64,000 bases of DNA from Rhodococcus wratislaviensis. Its GTDB lineage: Bacteria > Actinomycetota > Actinomycetes > Mycobacteriales > Mycobacteriaceae. Location: positions 1 to 64,000 of the forward strand of contig NZ_UAUI01000007.1 of assembly GCF_900455735.1 (NCBI RefSeq), given 5' to 3'. A program made the translations under genes and the position numbers. Under the pieces are notes generated by a model. The model saw only the letters and a list, made by a program, of their open reading frames with translations, did not search any database and had not been told where the DNA came from. This document shows, one piece after another, positions 44,439 through 54,088 of this stretch (its first letter is position 1; each line of letters begins with the position of its first letter).

Positions 44439-46202
44439 ATGTCTGGGATGACGCCCCCAGCATCGAAGTCGTCAACAGTAACGAAATCGTCGGCAACCTC
44501 GAAAGCCCCCGTCCGAAAATCGGGGGGAAGCACGCAGGCGGGTGCGAAGGCATCGGGAACCCAGCCGCGGACGCGGGTGACCGCCCGGCCGCGCAAGCCC
44601 GTCGAACCCGCCCACGTGTTCGACGGGTACACCGACATCGGGCGCTACGGGCTGGCGTTCGACGAGATGTTCGACCGCGACGGCACCGTCCGCCCGCCGT
44701 ACAAGGGCGTCTTCAAGGCGCTCGAGCCCGCGGACCGAGCCGACCTCGCCGCCAGATCCGAGGCCCTCGGCAGGGCATTCATCGACCAGGGCGTGACGTT
44801 CTCGCTGTCCGGTCAGGAACGGCCCTTCCCGCTCGATCTCGTTCCTCGGGTCATCGCCGCTGCCGAGTGGACGCGTCTCGAGAAGGGCATCAAGCAGCGC
44901 GTCCAGGCGCTCGAGATGTTCCTGGACGACGTCTACGGGGAACAGCGCATCCTGCGTGATCACGTGCTGCCGAAGCGGTTGGTCACCTCGTGCGAGCACT
45001 TCCACCGTGAGGCCTCGGGAATCGTTCCGCCGAACGGGGTGCGGATCCACGTCGCAGGAATCGACCTCGTCCGCGACGAGAACGGGGTGTTCCGCGTGCT
45101 CGAGGACAACCTGCGTTCGCCGTCGGGGGTGTCCTACGTCATGGAGAACCGCCGCACGATGGCGCGGGTGTTCCCCGACCTGTTCATGTCGCACCGCGTG
45201 CGGTCCGTCGGCGACTACGCCTCCCATCTCCTTCGCGCGTTGCGCGCTTCGGCGGCCCTCAACGAGGCCGACCCGACCGTCGTGGTGCTGACACCCGGTG
45301 TCGCCAATTCCGCGTACTTCGAGCATTCGCTGCTCGCGCGCCAGATGGGTGTCGAACTGGTCGAGGGCCGCGACCTGTTCTGCCGCGACAACATGGTCTA
45401 CATGCGCACGACCGAGGGTGAACGGCAGGTCGACGTCATCTACCGCCGCATCGACGACGACTACCTCGACCCCATGCACTTCCGCCCGGACTCTGTGCTC
45501 GGGGTGGCCGGCGTCCTGAACGCGGCTCGGGCGGGCAACGTCGTCATCTCGAGTGCTGTCGGGAACGGGGTCGGTGACGACAAACTCGTCTACACCTACG
45601 TCCCGCAGATCATCGATTACTACCTCGGTGAGAAGCCGTTGCTCGCGAACGTCGACACGTTCCGGTGCTGGCTCGACGAGGAGTGCGAGGAGGTCCTGGA
45701 CCGGGTCGACGAACTGGTGATCAAACCGGTGGAGGGTTCCGGCGGCTACGGCATCGTCTTCGGTCCCGACGCATCACCCAAGGAACTGAACACGATCGCC
45801 CGGAAGATCAAGGCGGACCCGCGCGGGTGGATCGCGCAGCCCGTCGTCCAGCTGTCCACGGTGCCGACCAAGGTCGGGGACGAACTGGTTCCCCGGCACG
45901 TCGATCTGCGGCCCTTCGCGGTCAACGACGGTGACGACGTGTGGGTGCTGCCGGGTGGGCTCACCCGTGTGGCCCTGCCCGAGGGGTCGCTCGTCGTGAA
46001 CTCCAGCCAGGGTGGCGGCAGCAAGGATACGTGGGTGCTCGCGAGCAGGAGCTCCGACGAGGAGCGGGAACTCGCGGGTGAGGAGCTCGTGGCCGAGCCG
46101 GCGCAGTCCGCCGAGGCCGAGCAGGGACCCGAACTCAGCACCACTCAACTGCAGCAACAACAGCAACAGCAGCAACAACAGGGCCAGGGAGGTGATCGCT
46201 GA
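44439..46202 (+). CDS. Circularly permuted ATP-grasp protein with polyglutamine tail
   Basis: A 587-aa protein of the circularly permuted ATP-grasp family (formerly DUF404/DUF407). The N-terminal 55 residues are a Ser/Thr/Lys-rich disordered segment. The core begins at about 62 (VFDGYTDIGRYGLAFDEMFD) with FEVLED-like VFRVLEDNLRSPSGVSYVME, EGRDLFCRDNMVYMRT, DELVIKPVEGSGGYG (ATP site) and RHVDLRPFAVNDGDDVWVLP. The last 35 residues are acidic and end in ten consecutive Gln. It is predicted to form a peptide or amide bond with ATP, acting with the alpha-E and transglutaminase-like proteins encoded next (TGATG overlap). The substrate is unknown. Confidence 0.9.
   Translation: MSGMTPPASKSSTVTKSSATSKAPVRKSGGSTQAGAKASGTQPRTRVTARPRKPVEPAHVFDGYTDIGRYGLAFDEMFDRDGTVRPPYKGVFKALEPADRADLAARSEALGRAFIDQGVTFSLSGQERPFPLDLVPRVIAAAEWTRLEKGIKQRVQALEMFLDDVYGEQRILRDHVLPKRLVTSCEHFHREASGIVPPNGVRIHVAGIDLVRDENGVFRVLEDNLRSPSGVSYVMENRRTMARVFPDLFMSHRVRSVGDYASHLLRALRASAALNEADPTVVVLTPGVANSAYFEHSLLARQMGVELVEGRDLFCRDNMVYMRTTEGERQVDVIYRRIDDDYLDPMHFRPDSVLGVAGVLNAARAGNVVISSAVGNGVGDDKLVYTYVPQIIDYYLGEKPLLANVDTFRCWLDEECEEVLDRVDELVIKPVEGSGGYGIVFGPDASPKELNTIARKIKADPRGWIAQPVVQLSTVPTKVGDELVPRHVDLRPFAVNDGDDVWVLPGGLTRVALPEGSLVVNSSQGGGSKDTWVLASRSSDEERELAGEELVAEPAQSAEAEQGPELSTTQLQQQQQQQQQQGQGGDR
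46152..46181 (+). repeat. CAG/CAA run coding ten glutamines
   Basis: Ten consecutive CAG or CAA codons in mixed order encode a polyglutamine run seven residues before the stop. The run is A-rich in a region otherwise very G/C-rich. Length variation between strains would be expected. Confidence 0.9.
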
Positions 46203-47173
46203 TGCTGGCGAGGAACGCGGAATCGCTGTACTGGATCGGCCGGTACGTCGAACGGGCCGACGACATGGCCCGCATTCTCGACGTCGCCGTGCACCAGCTG
46301 CTCGACGACGCCTCGGTGGACCCCGACCGCACGTCCCGGTTGCTGCTGCGGGTGCTCGGCATCGAAGCGCCCGACACCCAGCTCGACGTCCGGTCGGTGA
46401 CCGAACTGGTGGCGTTCAGCCGCAACCAGGTGGGCTCGATCATCGACTCCCTCGCCAGCGCCCGCGAGAACGCGCGGGGTGCCAGGGAGGTCACGTCCAG
46501 CGAAATGTGGGAGTGCCTCAACACCACGTACAACGGTCTCGCCGAACGTGAGCGGGCGTCCAAGCGTCTCGGGCCGCACGAATTCTTCCGGTACGTGGAG
46601 GAACGCGCGGCGATGTTCGCGGGTCTGGCCGATTCGACGATGAGCCGCGACGACGGATACCGCTTCCTGCTGCTCGGCCGCTCGATCGAACGCGTCGACA
46701 TGCTCGCGCGGATGCTGTTGTCCCGTGCGGGCGACCGCCCGTCCTCGCCGGCGTGGGTGACGGTGCTGCGTTCCGCGGGAGCCCACGACACCTACCTGCG
46801 CACGTACCGCGGCGCGCTGGACGCCAACCGGGTGGTCGAGTTCATCCTGCTGGACCGGCTGTTTCCGCGGTCGGTGTTCCACGCCATCCGGCAGGCGGAG
46901 TTGTGCCTCGCCGAGCTCGATCACCAGCCCGACAGCCGCGTCGGACACAGGGCCGAGGCGCAGCGTCTCCTCGGCAGGGCCCGGAGCGAACTCGAGTTCC
47001 TGCCGCCCGGCGTGCTCCTCGAGGATCTCCAGGATCGGCTCGCGGGGTTGCAGGAAACCTGCCGCGAGCTCGGAGAAGCCATCGCGCTGCAGTATTTTCA
47101 CGCCGCGCCGTGGGTGGCGTGGACCGATGCACGGGCTGTCGGCGGCGAAGCCGTCGTGGAGGGAGAGCTGTGA
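46202..47173 (+). CDS. Alpha-E domain protein (DUF403)
   Basis: A 323-aa all-helical protein starting MLARNAESLYWIGRYVERAD, the hallmark of the alpha-E family, with LLLGRSIERVDMLARMLLSR near residue 155 and LGRARSELEFLPPGVLLEDL near 260. Alpha-E proteins are found with circularly permuted ATP-grasp and transglutaminase-like proteins in a predicted peptide-forming or peptide-modifying system (known from comparative genomics; the biochemical product is unknown). The start ATG overlaps the ATP-grasp stop by one base. Confidence 0.92.
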   Translation: MLARNAESLYWIGRYVERADDMARILDVAVHQLLDDASVDPDRTSRLLLRVLGIEAPDTQLDVRSVTELVAFSRNQVGSIIDSLASARENARGAREVTSSEMWECLNTTYNGLAERERASKRLGPHEFFRYVEERAAMFAGLADSTMSRDDGYRFLLLGRSIERVDMLARMLLSRAGDRPSSPAWVTVLRSAGAHDTYLRTYRGALDANRVVEFILLDRLFPRSVFHAIRQAELCLAELDHQPDSRVGHRAEAQRLLGRARSELEFLPPGVLLEDLQDRLAGLQETCRELGEAIALQYFHAAPWVAWTDARAVGGEAVVEGEL

Positions 47174-48012
47174 GCTGGCGTATGAGAGTCGTGCACACCA
47201 CCGGGTATGCCTACGACGCACCGGTCACGTCCTCGTACAACGAGGCGCGACTGACCCCGCGCGGTGACAGCAGGCAGACGGTGATCCTGAACCGCGTGGA
47301 GACGACGCCGGCGACGCGGTCGTACCGCTACACCGACTACTGGGGCACCGCCGTCACCGCATTCGATCTCCATGCGCCGCACAAGGAACTCGAGGTCACC
47401 GGGCTGTCCGTGGTCGAGACCGAACCGTTCTGGGAGCCGGAGGAGAAGGTGGACTGGGACGAGCTGGCCAGCCCTCCGCTCACCGACCGGTTCAACGAAC
47501 AGCTGAGCAACACCACGTTCGTGCCGCGCAGCCGCAAGCTCGACACCATCGCCCGCGATCTCCGCAAGGGCCGCACCCCCGACGAAGCCGTTGTCGCGGC
47601 GGCGGACTGGGTGCATCGGGAGATGGATTACGTTCCGGGGACGACGGGCGTCCACACGTCAGCGGTCGACGCCTGGGCCGAACGGCAGGGCGTGTGCCAG
47701 GACTACGCGCACCTGACACTGGTCCTTCTGCGCAGCATGGGAATTCCGAGTCGCTACGTGTCCGGCTATCTGCATCCGAAACCCGATGCGGCGGTGGACG
47801 ACACGGTGGCGGGGGAGAGTCACGCGTGGGTCGAGGCGTGGACCGGCGCGTGGTGGGGATACGACCCCACCAATGCCGTCGCGGTGAACGAACAGCACGT
47901 GTCGGTGGGTATCGGACGGGACTACGCGGACGTTCCGCCGCTCAAGGGCATCTTCTCCGGGGGCCGGGCGACAGATCTCGAAGTCGTCGTGGAGATCACA
48001 CGCCTGGCGTAA
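47170..48012 (+). CDS. Transglutaminase-like cysteine peptidase family protein
   Basis: A 280-aa protein with an N-terminal beta domain (residues 1-90, RVVHTTGYAYDAPVTSSYNE) and a transglutaminase-like core. Cys in AERQGVCQDYAHLTL (about 180), His in GESHAWVEAWTGAWWGYDPT and Asp in YDPTN form the catalytic triad. It is probably a peptidase or amidotransferase, not necessarily a protein crosslinker. The GTG start at 47170 overlaps the alpha-E stop (GTGA); an ATG at 47182 is possible. No signal peptide, so it acts in the cytoplasm. Confidence 0.92.
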   Translation: MSWRMRVVHTTGYAYDAPVTSSYNEARLTPRGDSRQTVILNRVETTPATRSYRYTDYWGTAVTAFDLHAPHKELEVTGLSVVETEPFWEPEEKVDWDELASPPLTDRFNEQLSNTTFVPRSRKLDTIARDLRKGRTPDEAVVAAADWVHREMDYVPGTTGVHTSAVDAWAERQGVCQDYAHLTLVLLRSMGIPSRYVSGYLHPKPDAAVDDTVAGESHAWVEAWTGAWWGYDPTNAVAVNEQHVSVGIGRDYADVPPLKGIFSGGRATDLEVVVEITRLA

Positions 48013-48021
48013 AGTGCCAGC

Positions 48022-48033
48022 CAGATCTATCTG
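48022..48033. promoter_or_regulatory. Palindrome CAGAT-CT-ATCTG upstream of aquaporin
   Basis: A perfect 12-base palindrome lies 43 bases before the aquaporin ATG and 10 bases after the transglutaminase stop. It could be an operator. No strong -35/-10 pair was recognised. Confidence 0.3.
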
Positions 48034-48075
48034 TGGAAAGCAGGACTAACGATCCATTTCGACGAAGGTGGGTTC

Positions 48076-48849
48076 ATGTCTCCAACCGCACAGGAATACG
48101 TAGAAGTCGAACCGATCTCGGATCTCAAGAAATACGTAGCAGAGGCGGTCGGTACGTTCGTACTGGTCTTCGCGGCGGTGGGTACGGCGGTCTTCGCCGG
48201 AGCCAAGGTCGGGAACCTCGGTGTGGCACTGGCATTCGGACTGACCCTGCTCTTCCTCGTCTACGCCATCGGCCCCATTTCGGGCTGCCACGTCAACCCG
48301 GCCGTCACGGTCGGACACCTCGCTCTCGGCCGGTTGTCCGTCGTGAAGGCGGGATTGTACGTCGTCGCCCAGGTCATCGGCGGACTCGTCGCCGGAGTGG
48401 TGATCTACGCGATCGCGCAGAGCCTGCCCTCGTACAACCGGGCGGACGACGGTCTCGGCGCCAACGGCTGGGGCGCCCACAGTCCGTCCGCCATCAAGGG
48501 ACCGCTCGGCGGGGTCATCGAGAACGGCTACGGCATCGGTGCGGCGATGATCATCGAAGTCCTGCTCACCGCGCTGCTCGTGTTCGTGGTCCTCGCATCC
48601 ACCGACCAGATCTCCGACGTCCCGCTCGCCGGTGTCTCCATCGGTTTCACGCTCGCCGTGATCCACCTCGTGTCGATCCCGATCGACAACACCTCCGTCA
48701 ACCCGGCCCGCAGCCTCGCCGTCGCGCCCTACCAGAACGGTGCGCTCGCCCAGGTGTGGTTGTTCATCGTGTTCCCGTTGATCGGTGGCGCGGTGGGTGC
48801 GCTGGTCTACCGGTCGCTGTTCGGCCGGTACGACCGACTGCAGAGCTGA
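48076..48849 (+). CDS. Aquaporin (AqpZ-like water channel)
   Basis: A 257-aa MIP-family channel with six TM segments and both NPA motifs: SGCHVNPAVTVGH (about residue 74) and DNTSVNPARSLA (about 213). The selectivity-filter positions look like AqpZ: Phe in VALAFGLTLL, His in VIHLVSIPIDN and Arg after the second NPA, which favours water over glycerol. A 26-residue insertion between TM3 and TM4 (SYNRADDGLGANGWGAHSPS) is longer than in E. coli AqpZ. The ATG follows GAAGGTGG. A water channel fits the osmotic-stress theme of the window. Confidence 0.93.
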   Translation: MSPTAQEYVEVEPISDLKKYVAEAVGTFVLVFAAVGTAVFAGAKVGNLGVALAFGLTLLFLVYAIGPISGCHVNPAVTVGHLALGRLSVVKAGLYVVAQVIGGLVAGVVIYAIAQSLPSYNRADDGLGANGWGAHSPSAIKGPLGGVIENGYGIGAAMIIEVLLTALLVFVVLASTDQISDVPLAGVSIGFTLAVIHLVSIPIDNTSVNPARSLAVAPYQNGALAQVWLFIVFPLIGGAVGALVYRSLFGRYDRLQS

Positions 48850-48867
48850 GCACCGACGAGCAGGGGC

Positions 48868-49728
48868 CTGCGAGGCGCATTTCTCGCGTGCGTCGTTCTC
48901 GCGCTCACCGGGGCGCTTCCCGCGACCGCGACCGCCGAGGGCGCACCGCGGCCGGGACCGACATACGTGGCTCTCGGTGACTCCCGCGCGGCCGGGCCGC
49001 TCATCGAATTCTCCGAGCACCGCGACCTGTGCCTGCGCTCACCGGACCTGAACTACCCGGCGAAGCTGGCGCACCTGATCGGCGCGGCTACCGTCACCGA
49101 CGTCACCTGCTCCGCCGCGACACCCGCCCATGTGATCAGCACCCCGCAGTTCGTGGGGACGCGTTTCGCTCCGCCGCAGATCGACGCGCTCCGCCCGGAC
49201 ACCGACGTCGTGACGCTCAGCATCGGCGGGGGCGGTTCCAATCATCTGCCCGTGTCGGTGCGCTGCGGCGCCCTCGTGCCCGGCGCGGATGCCGGTTGCC
49301 GCGACAACCCGCGGGCGGAGCAACTCACGGTCGAGGGGATCGCGACGATGGCGCCCCAGGTCGACGCCGTGGTCGCCGCGATCGTCGCGAAGGCACCGCA
49401 TGCCGAGGTCTACCTGATCGGGCACGGCGGTTCCGTCGGACGACACGGCTGCTGGCCGAACACGCCCGTGTCCGACCCCGACGCGGTCTGGCTCGAGCGA
49501 TACTTTGCACGGTTCAACCAGATCTACGTCGAGGCCGCGGCCAGGTACGGCGTGCACTACGTCGACATCGCGCAGGCCGCCGTGGACGGTGGACACGACG
49601 CCTGCGCGCCGGCGGGGCAACGGTGGTTCGAGGGCCTGCTGCCGCAGTCACCCGCCGAACCGGCTCATCCCAACGCGCTCGCGATGACCGCGATCGCCGA
49701 GATCATCGCCGAAGATCTGGGCGGGTAA
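48868..49728 (+). CDS. Secreted SGNH hydrolase (GDSL-like esterase), non-canonical start
   Basis: A GDSL/SGNH esterase. Block I is TYVALGDSRAAGP, GGGGSN holds the Gly/Asn oxyanion block, and the catalytic Asp-x-x-His region is PAEPAHPNALAM. Six Cys suggest disulfides in an exported enzyme. Upstream of the GDS block the frame encodes a clear signal peptide (RGAFLACVVLALTGALPATA) that runs back to the aquaporin stop codon, but contains no in-frame ATG, GTG or TTG. CTG at 48868 is therefore proposed as the start (286 aa). The first canonical start, GTG 48967, lies only four codons before the GDS motif and would delete the export signal. A sequence error or indel here is the alternative. Confidence 0.7.
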   Translation: MRGAFLACVVLALTGALPATATAEGAPRPGPTYVALGDSRAAGPLIEFSEHRDLCLRSPDLNYPAKLAHLIGAATVTDVTCSAATPAHVISTPQFVGTRFAPPQIDALRPDTDVVTLSIGGGGSNHLPVSVRCGALVPGADAGCRDNPRAEQLTVEGIATMAPQVDAVVAAIVAKAPHAEVYLIGHGGSVGRHGCWPNTPVSDPDAVWLERYFARFNQIYVEAAARYGVHYVDIAQAAVDGGHDACAPAGQRWFEGLLPQSPAEPAHPNALAMTAIAEIIAEDLGG

Positions 49729-49732
49729 CCCC

Positions 49733-50296
49733 TCACTGCCAGCTGAAGTCCGCCCGCAGACGCCGCGCCACGATCTCGAACTTGTCCCGGGCCATGACAG
49801 CGCCCTCGCGGCGGATCCCCGCCTCCGGCACGTCCAGTACCCGGTCCAGGCGGATCCAGCTGGGACGGCCCTCCGCATCCCACGCCCCCGAGCCGACCGC
49901 GATCCAGTCCCGGTCGCCGTCGTGCTTGCTCTGCGAGGACAGCATCAAACCCAGCAGGGTGTCGCCGTCGCGTCCGACGACGAGCACGGGCCGATCCTTG
50001 CCCTGGCTCGGATCCTCCTCGTACGCCACCCACGTCCAGACGATTTCACCGGGATCCGCGCGACCGTCCAGGTCGGGGGAGTACTCCACCCTCCGTGCCC
50101 GATGGGCTGTCGGGGCGGAGTTCGCGGTGACCGGACGACCCGGGGCCGGCTTCGGCGCGGCGGCCGTCGACCCGGTCAGGACACCGGCCGCGCGGTCCAG
50201 CGCGCCGGACTTCTGCAGCTGCCGGAGAAGCTGCGGGCCCTTGTCCCGTGCAAGTCGGCCCAACGTCTTCCCGATGCTGCTCCACGTGCTCGCCAT
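49733..50296 (-). CDS. PemK/MazF-like superfamily protein with N-terminal extension
   Basis: A 187-aa protein. Residues 1-75 are a basic, partly helical, then Ala/Pro-rich extension. The rest is PemK-like: GEIVWTWVAYEEDPSQGKDR, PVLVVGRDGDTLLGLMLSSQ and a final SWIRLDRVLDVPEAGIRREG. The PemK fold is that of MazF-type endoribonuclease toxins, but the active-site Arg/Ser-Thr layout is not fully canonical and no antitoxin gene is adjacent. A similar gene (Rv2405) is divergent from lepA in M. tuberculosis, from memory, so this is probably a conserved core gene and not a mobile toxin. Confidence 0.8.
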   Translation of the reverse strand: MASTWSSIGKTLGRLARDKGPQLLRQLQKSGALDRAAGVLTGSTAAAPKPAPGRPVTANSAPTAHRARRVEYSPDLDGRADPGEIVWTWVAYEEDPSQGKDRPVLVVGRDGDTLLGLMLSSQSKHDGDRDWIAVGSGAWDAEGRPSWIRLDRVLDVPEAGIRREGAVMARDKFEIVARRLRADFSWQ

Positions 50297-50350
50297 GGCC
50301 GCCGAGCTTAGTGCGTGTATGCCGCAGCAGCCGCAACGCGGTGACTTGGA

Positions 50351-50356
50351 TATCCT
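50351..50356 (+). promoter_or_regulatory. -10 box TATCCT of a leaderless lepA promoter
   Basis: TATCCT ends 5 bases before the lepA GTG at 50362, and no Shine-Dalgarno precedes it. A second GTG two codons later is the alternative start. Confidence 0.55.
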
Positions 50357-50361
50357 GACAG

Positions 50362-52254
<1,893 letters not shown>

Positions 52255-52309
52255 GCACCGCGACCGCTCGGTTGTTCTCCTCCGTCGACGTCTGATCGAA
52301 AGAAGGTAG

Positions 52310-53257
52310 GTGCGGCACGTGGCCCTCGAAACCTGGCTCACCCGGACACTGGGAATCGAGGTGCCGATCTTCGGCGCCCCGATGGGCGGACGGGCAGGCG
52401 GGACCCTCGTCGCGGAGGTGTCGAAGGCGGGTGGGCTCGGCCTGCTCGGCGCCGCGCGCTACGCCACCCCGGAGTGGGTGGCGAAGGAGACGGCGGTCGC
52501 GCGGAGCATCGGCGGCGACGCATTCGGGATCGGGTTGATGACCTGGGCGCTCGACGACGACGACGCGCTGCTCGACGCCGCGCTGGCGGAGAACCCGCGG
52601 GTCGTGTCGCTGTCGTTCGGTGATCCCGCCCCGTACGTGGAGCGGGTCCACGCCACCGGGGCGCTGGCGGTGTCGCAGGTCAACACGATCGACGATCTGC
52701 GGGTCGTGGAGGCGGCGGGCGTCGACTTCGTCATCGCCCAGGGCGGTGAGGCGGGCGGCCACACCGGGCGGATCGGGACGTTGCCGCTGCTGCAGGAGAT
52801 CCTGGAGGCCACCGCGCTGCCCGTGCTCGCCGCGGGCGGCATCGCGACCGGTCGCGGTCTCGCCGCCGTGCTCGCCGCCGGCGCGGAGGGCGCGATGATC
52901 GGGACCGCGCTGCTGGCCAGCCCCGAGACCATCGGACCGGAGTACGCCCGTGACAAGCTGATCGCGGCGGGCAGCGGCGACACCGTGTACACGTCGGTGT
53001 TCGACCAGGCGCGCAGCCAGCCGTGGCCGGCCCGCTGGGGTGGACGGGCCCTGAGCAACGAGTTCACGTCGCGCTGGCACGGCGCGGGAGCCCCCGACGC
53101 CGAACTCGCCACCGCCTACGATCCCGCGAACCCCGACCTCGGTGTCGTGTACGCCGGGGAGGCGGCGGGCCTCGTCACGTCGGAGCGGCCTGCGGGTGCC
53201 GTGGTGCGGCGGATCGCGGCCGACGCGGAGCGGTTGCTGCACCGTTTCGCGGAGTAA
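52310..53257 (+). CDS. Nitronate monooxygenase-type flavoprotein
   Basis: A 315-aa FMN TIM-barrel protein of the 2-nitropropane dioxygenase family: VPIFGAPMGGRAGGTLVAEV, GGLGLLGAARY, AVSQVNTIDDLRVVEAAGVD, IAQGGEAGGHTGRIGTLPLL (FMN phosphate/active-site His region) and VLAAGGIATGRGLAAVLAAG. It may detoxify nitronates such as propionate-3-nitronate, or act as an enoyl-type reductase; the class is broad. GTG at 52310 has AGAAGG 3 bases upstream; GTG at 52319 is an alternative start. The stop is followed in the same frame by a truncated binding-protein gene. Confidence 0.87.
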   Translation: MRHVALETWLTRTLGIEVPIFGAPMGGRAGGTLVAEVSKAGGLGLLGAARYATPEWVAKETAVARSIGGDAFGIGLMTWALDDDDALLDAALAENPRVVSLSFGDPAPYVERVHATGALAVSQVNTIDDLRVVEAAGVDFVIAQGGEAGGHTGRIGTLPLLQEILEATALPVLAAGGIATGRGLAAVLAAGAEGAMIGTALLASPETIGPEYARDKLIAAGSGDTVYTSVFDQARSQPWPARWGGRALSNEFTSRWHGAGAPDAELATAYDPANPDLGVVYAGEAAGLVTSERPAGAVVRRIAADAERLLHRFAE

Positions 53258-54088
53258 CCCGTCGCCACCAGCAGCCAGTGGGTCGACGCCCTCCTCGAGT
53301 TCGGCGTCCAACCCGTCGCGTATCTGTCCGCGGGCGCGATGGGCGACGAGCGCGGCCTGTACCCCTGGGAGTCGGAGGTCGACGACTCGGCCGTGGAACT
53401 CGACCGCGCAAGCATGACGCAGGTGGGTGCGTCGCTGCCGGAAGAGCAGATCGCCGGCTTCGCGCCCGATCTGATTCTCGGCTCGTTCGCCGTCGCCGAC
53501 CAGGAGGACTTCGACCGGATCAGCAAGATCGCGCCGACGGTCGCCGCGCTGGGCGACGTGCAGGTCGACCCGTGGGAGTCGCAGGTCGAGGTCCTCGGCC
53601 GGATCCTCGGTGAGGAGGACCGCGCGGCCGAGATCATCGCGAACACCAACGGGACCGTCGACGGCCTGGCCGACCGGCTCCCCGCACTGTCCGGCAAGAC
53701 GGCGGTGCTGTCCCAGTTCGTCTTCGCCACCGGACAACTCGTCGTCGTCGCGGATCCCGACGACGGCGCGAGCGCGGTGTTCCGGAGGCTGGGGCTGACA
53801 TTGCCGCCGACGCTGGTGGAAGAAGCGGGGGCCACCGGCGGCCGCCTCACCCTGAGCCCGGAGCGGGTGGACGCCCTGAACGCCGACCTCGTGGTGATGC
53901 TGCCCAACGGCGGCACCCGCGACGATCTGATGCGGTTGCCCGGATTCGCCCAGCTGCCGTCCGTGCAGCCGGGTGGTCTCGCCGTCGAGGACTACGCCAC
54001 GGTGGTCGGGTTCAACACCCCGTCGAGCCTGTCCCTGCAGTACTCGCTGGGCCGGATCACGCCGCAACTGGAGGCGGTCGGCGCCTGA
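53258..54088 (+). pseudogene. 5'-truncated ABC iron-siderophore substrate-binding protein
   Basis: After the TAA of the previous gene the same frame continues as PVATSSQWVDALLEFGVQPV, the usual beginning of the ligand domain of FecB/FepB-type binding proteins (normally preceded by PxRVVA). It continues through MGDERGLYPWESEVDDSAVE, GFAPDLILGSFAVADQEDFD, LGRILGEEDRAAEIIANTNG and ends GRITPQLEAVGA. The signal peptide, lipobox and first 50-60 mature residues are absent, and no start codon precedes the first in-frame ATG at 53339. The fragment is otherwise uninterrupted (about 276 codons). It is probably the remnant of a deletion or rearrangement with its break at 53258. If translated from 53339 it would be a cytoplasmic, incomplete 249-aa protein. 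Confidence 0.75.

Noticed and set aside
49733..50296. Toxin-antitoxin module around the PemK-like gene
   Set aside because: No small antitoxin-like gene overlaps or adjoins it; its neighbours are lepA and an SGNH hydrolase, and position appears conserved.
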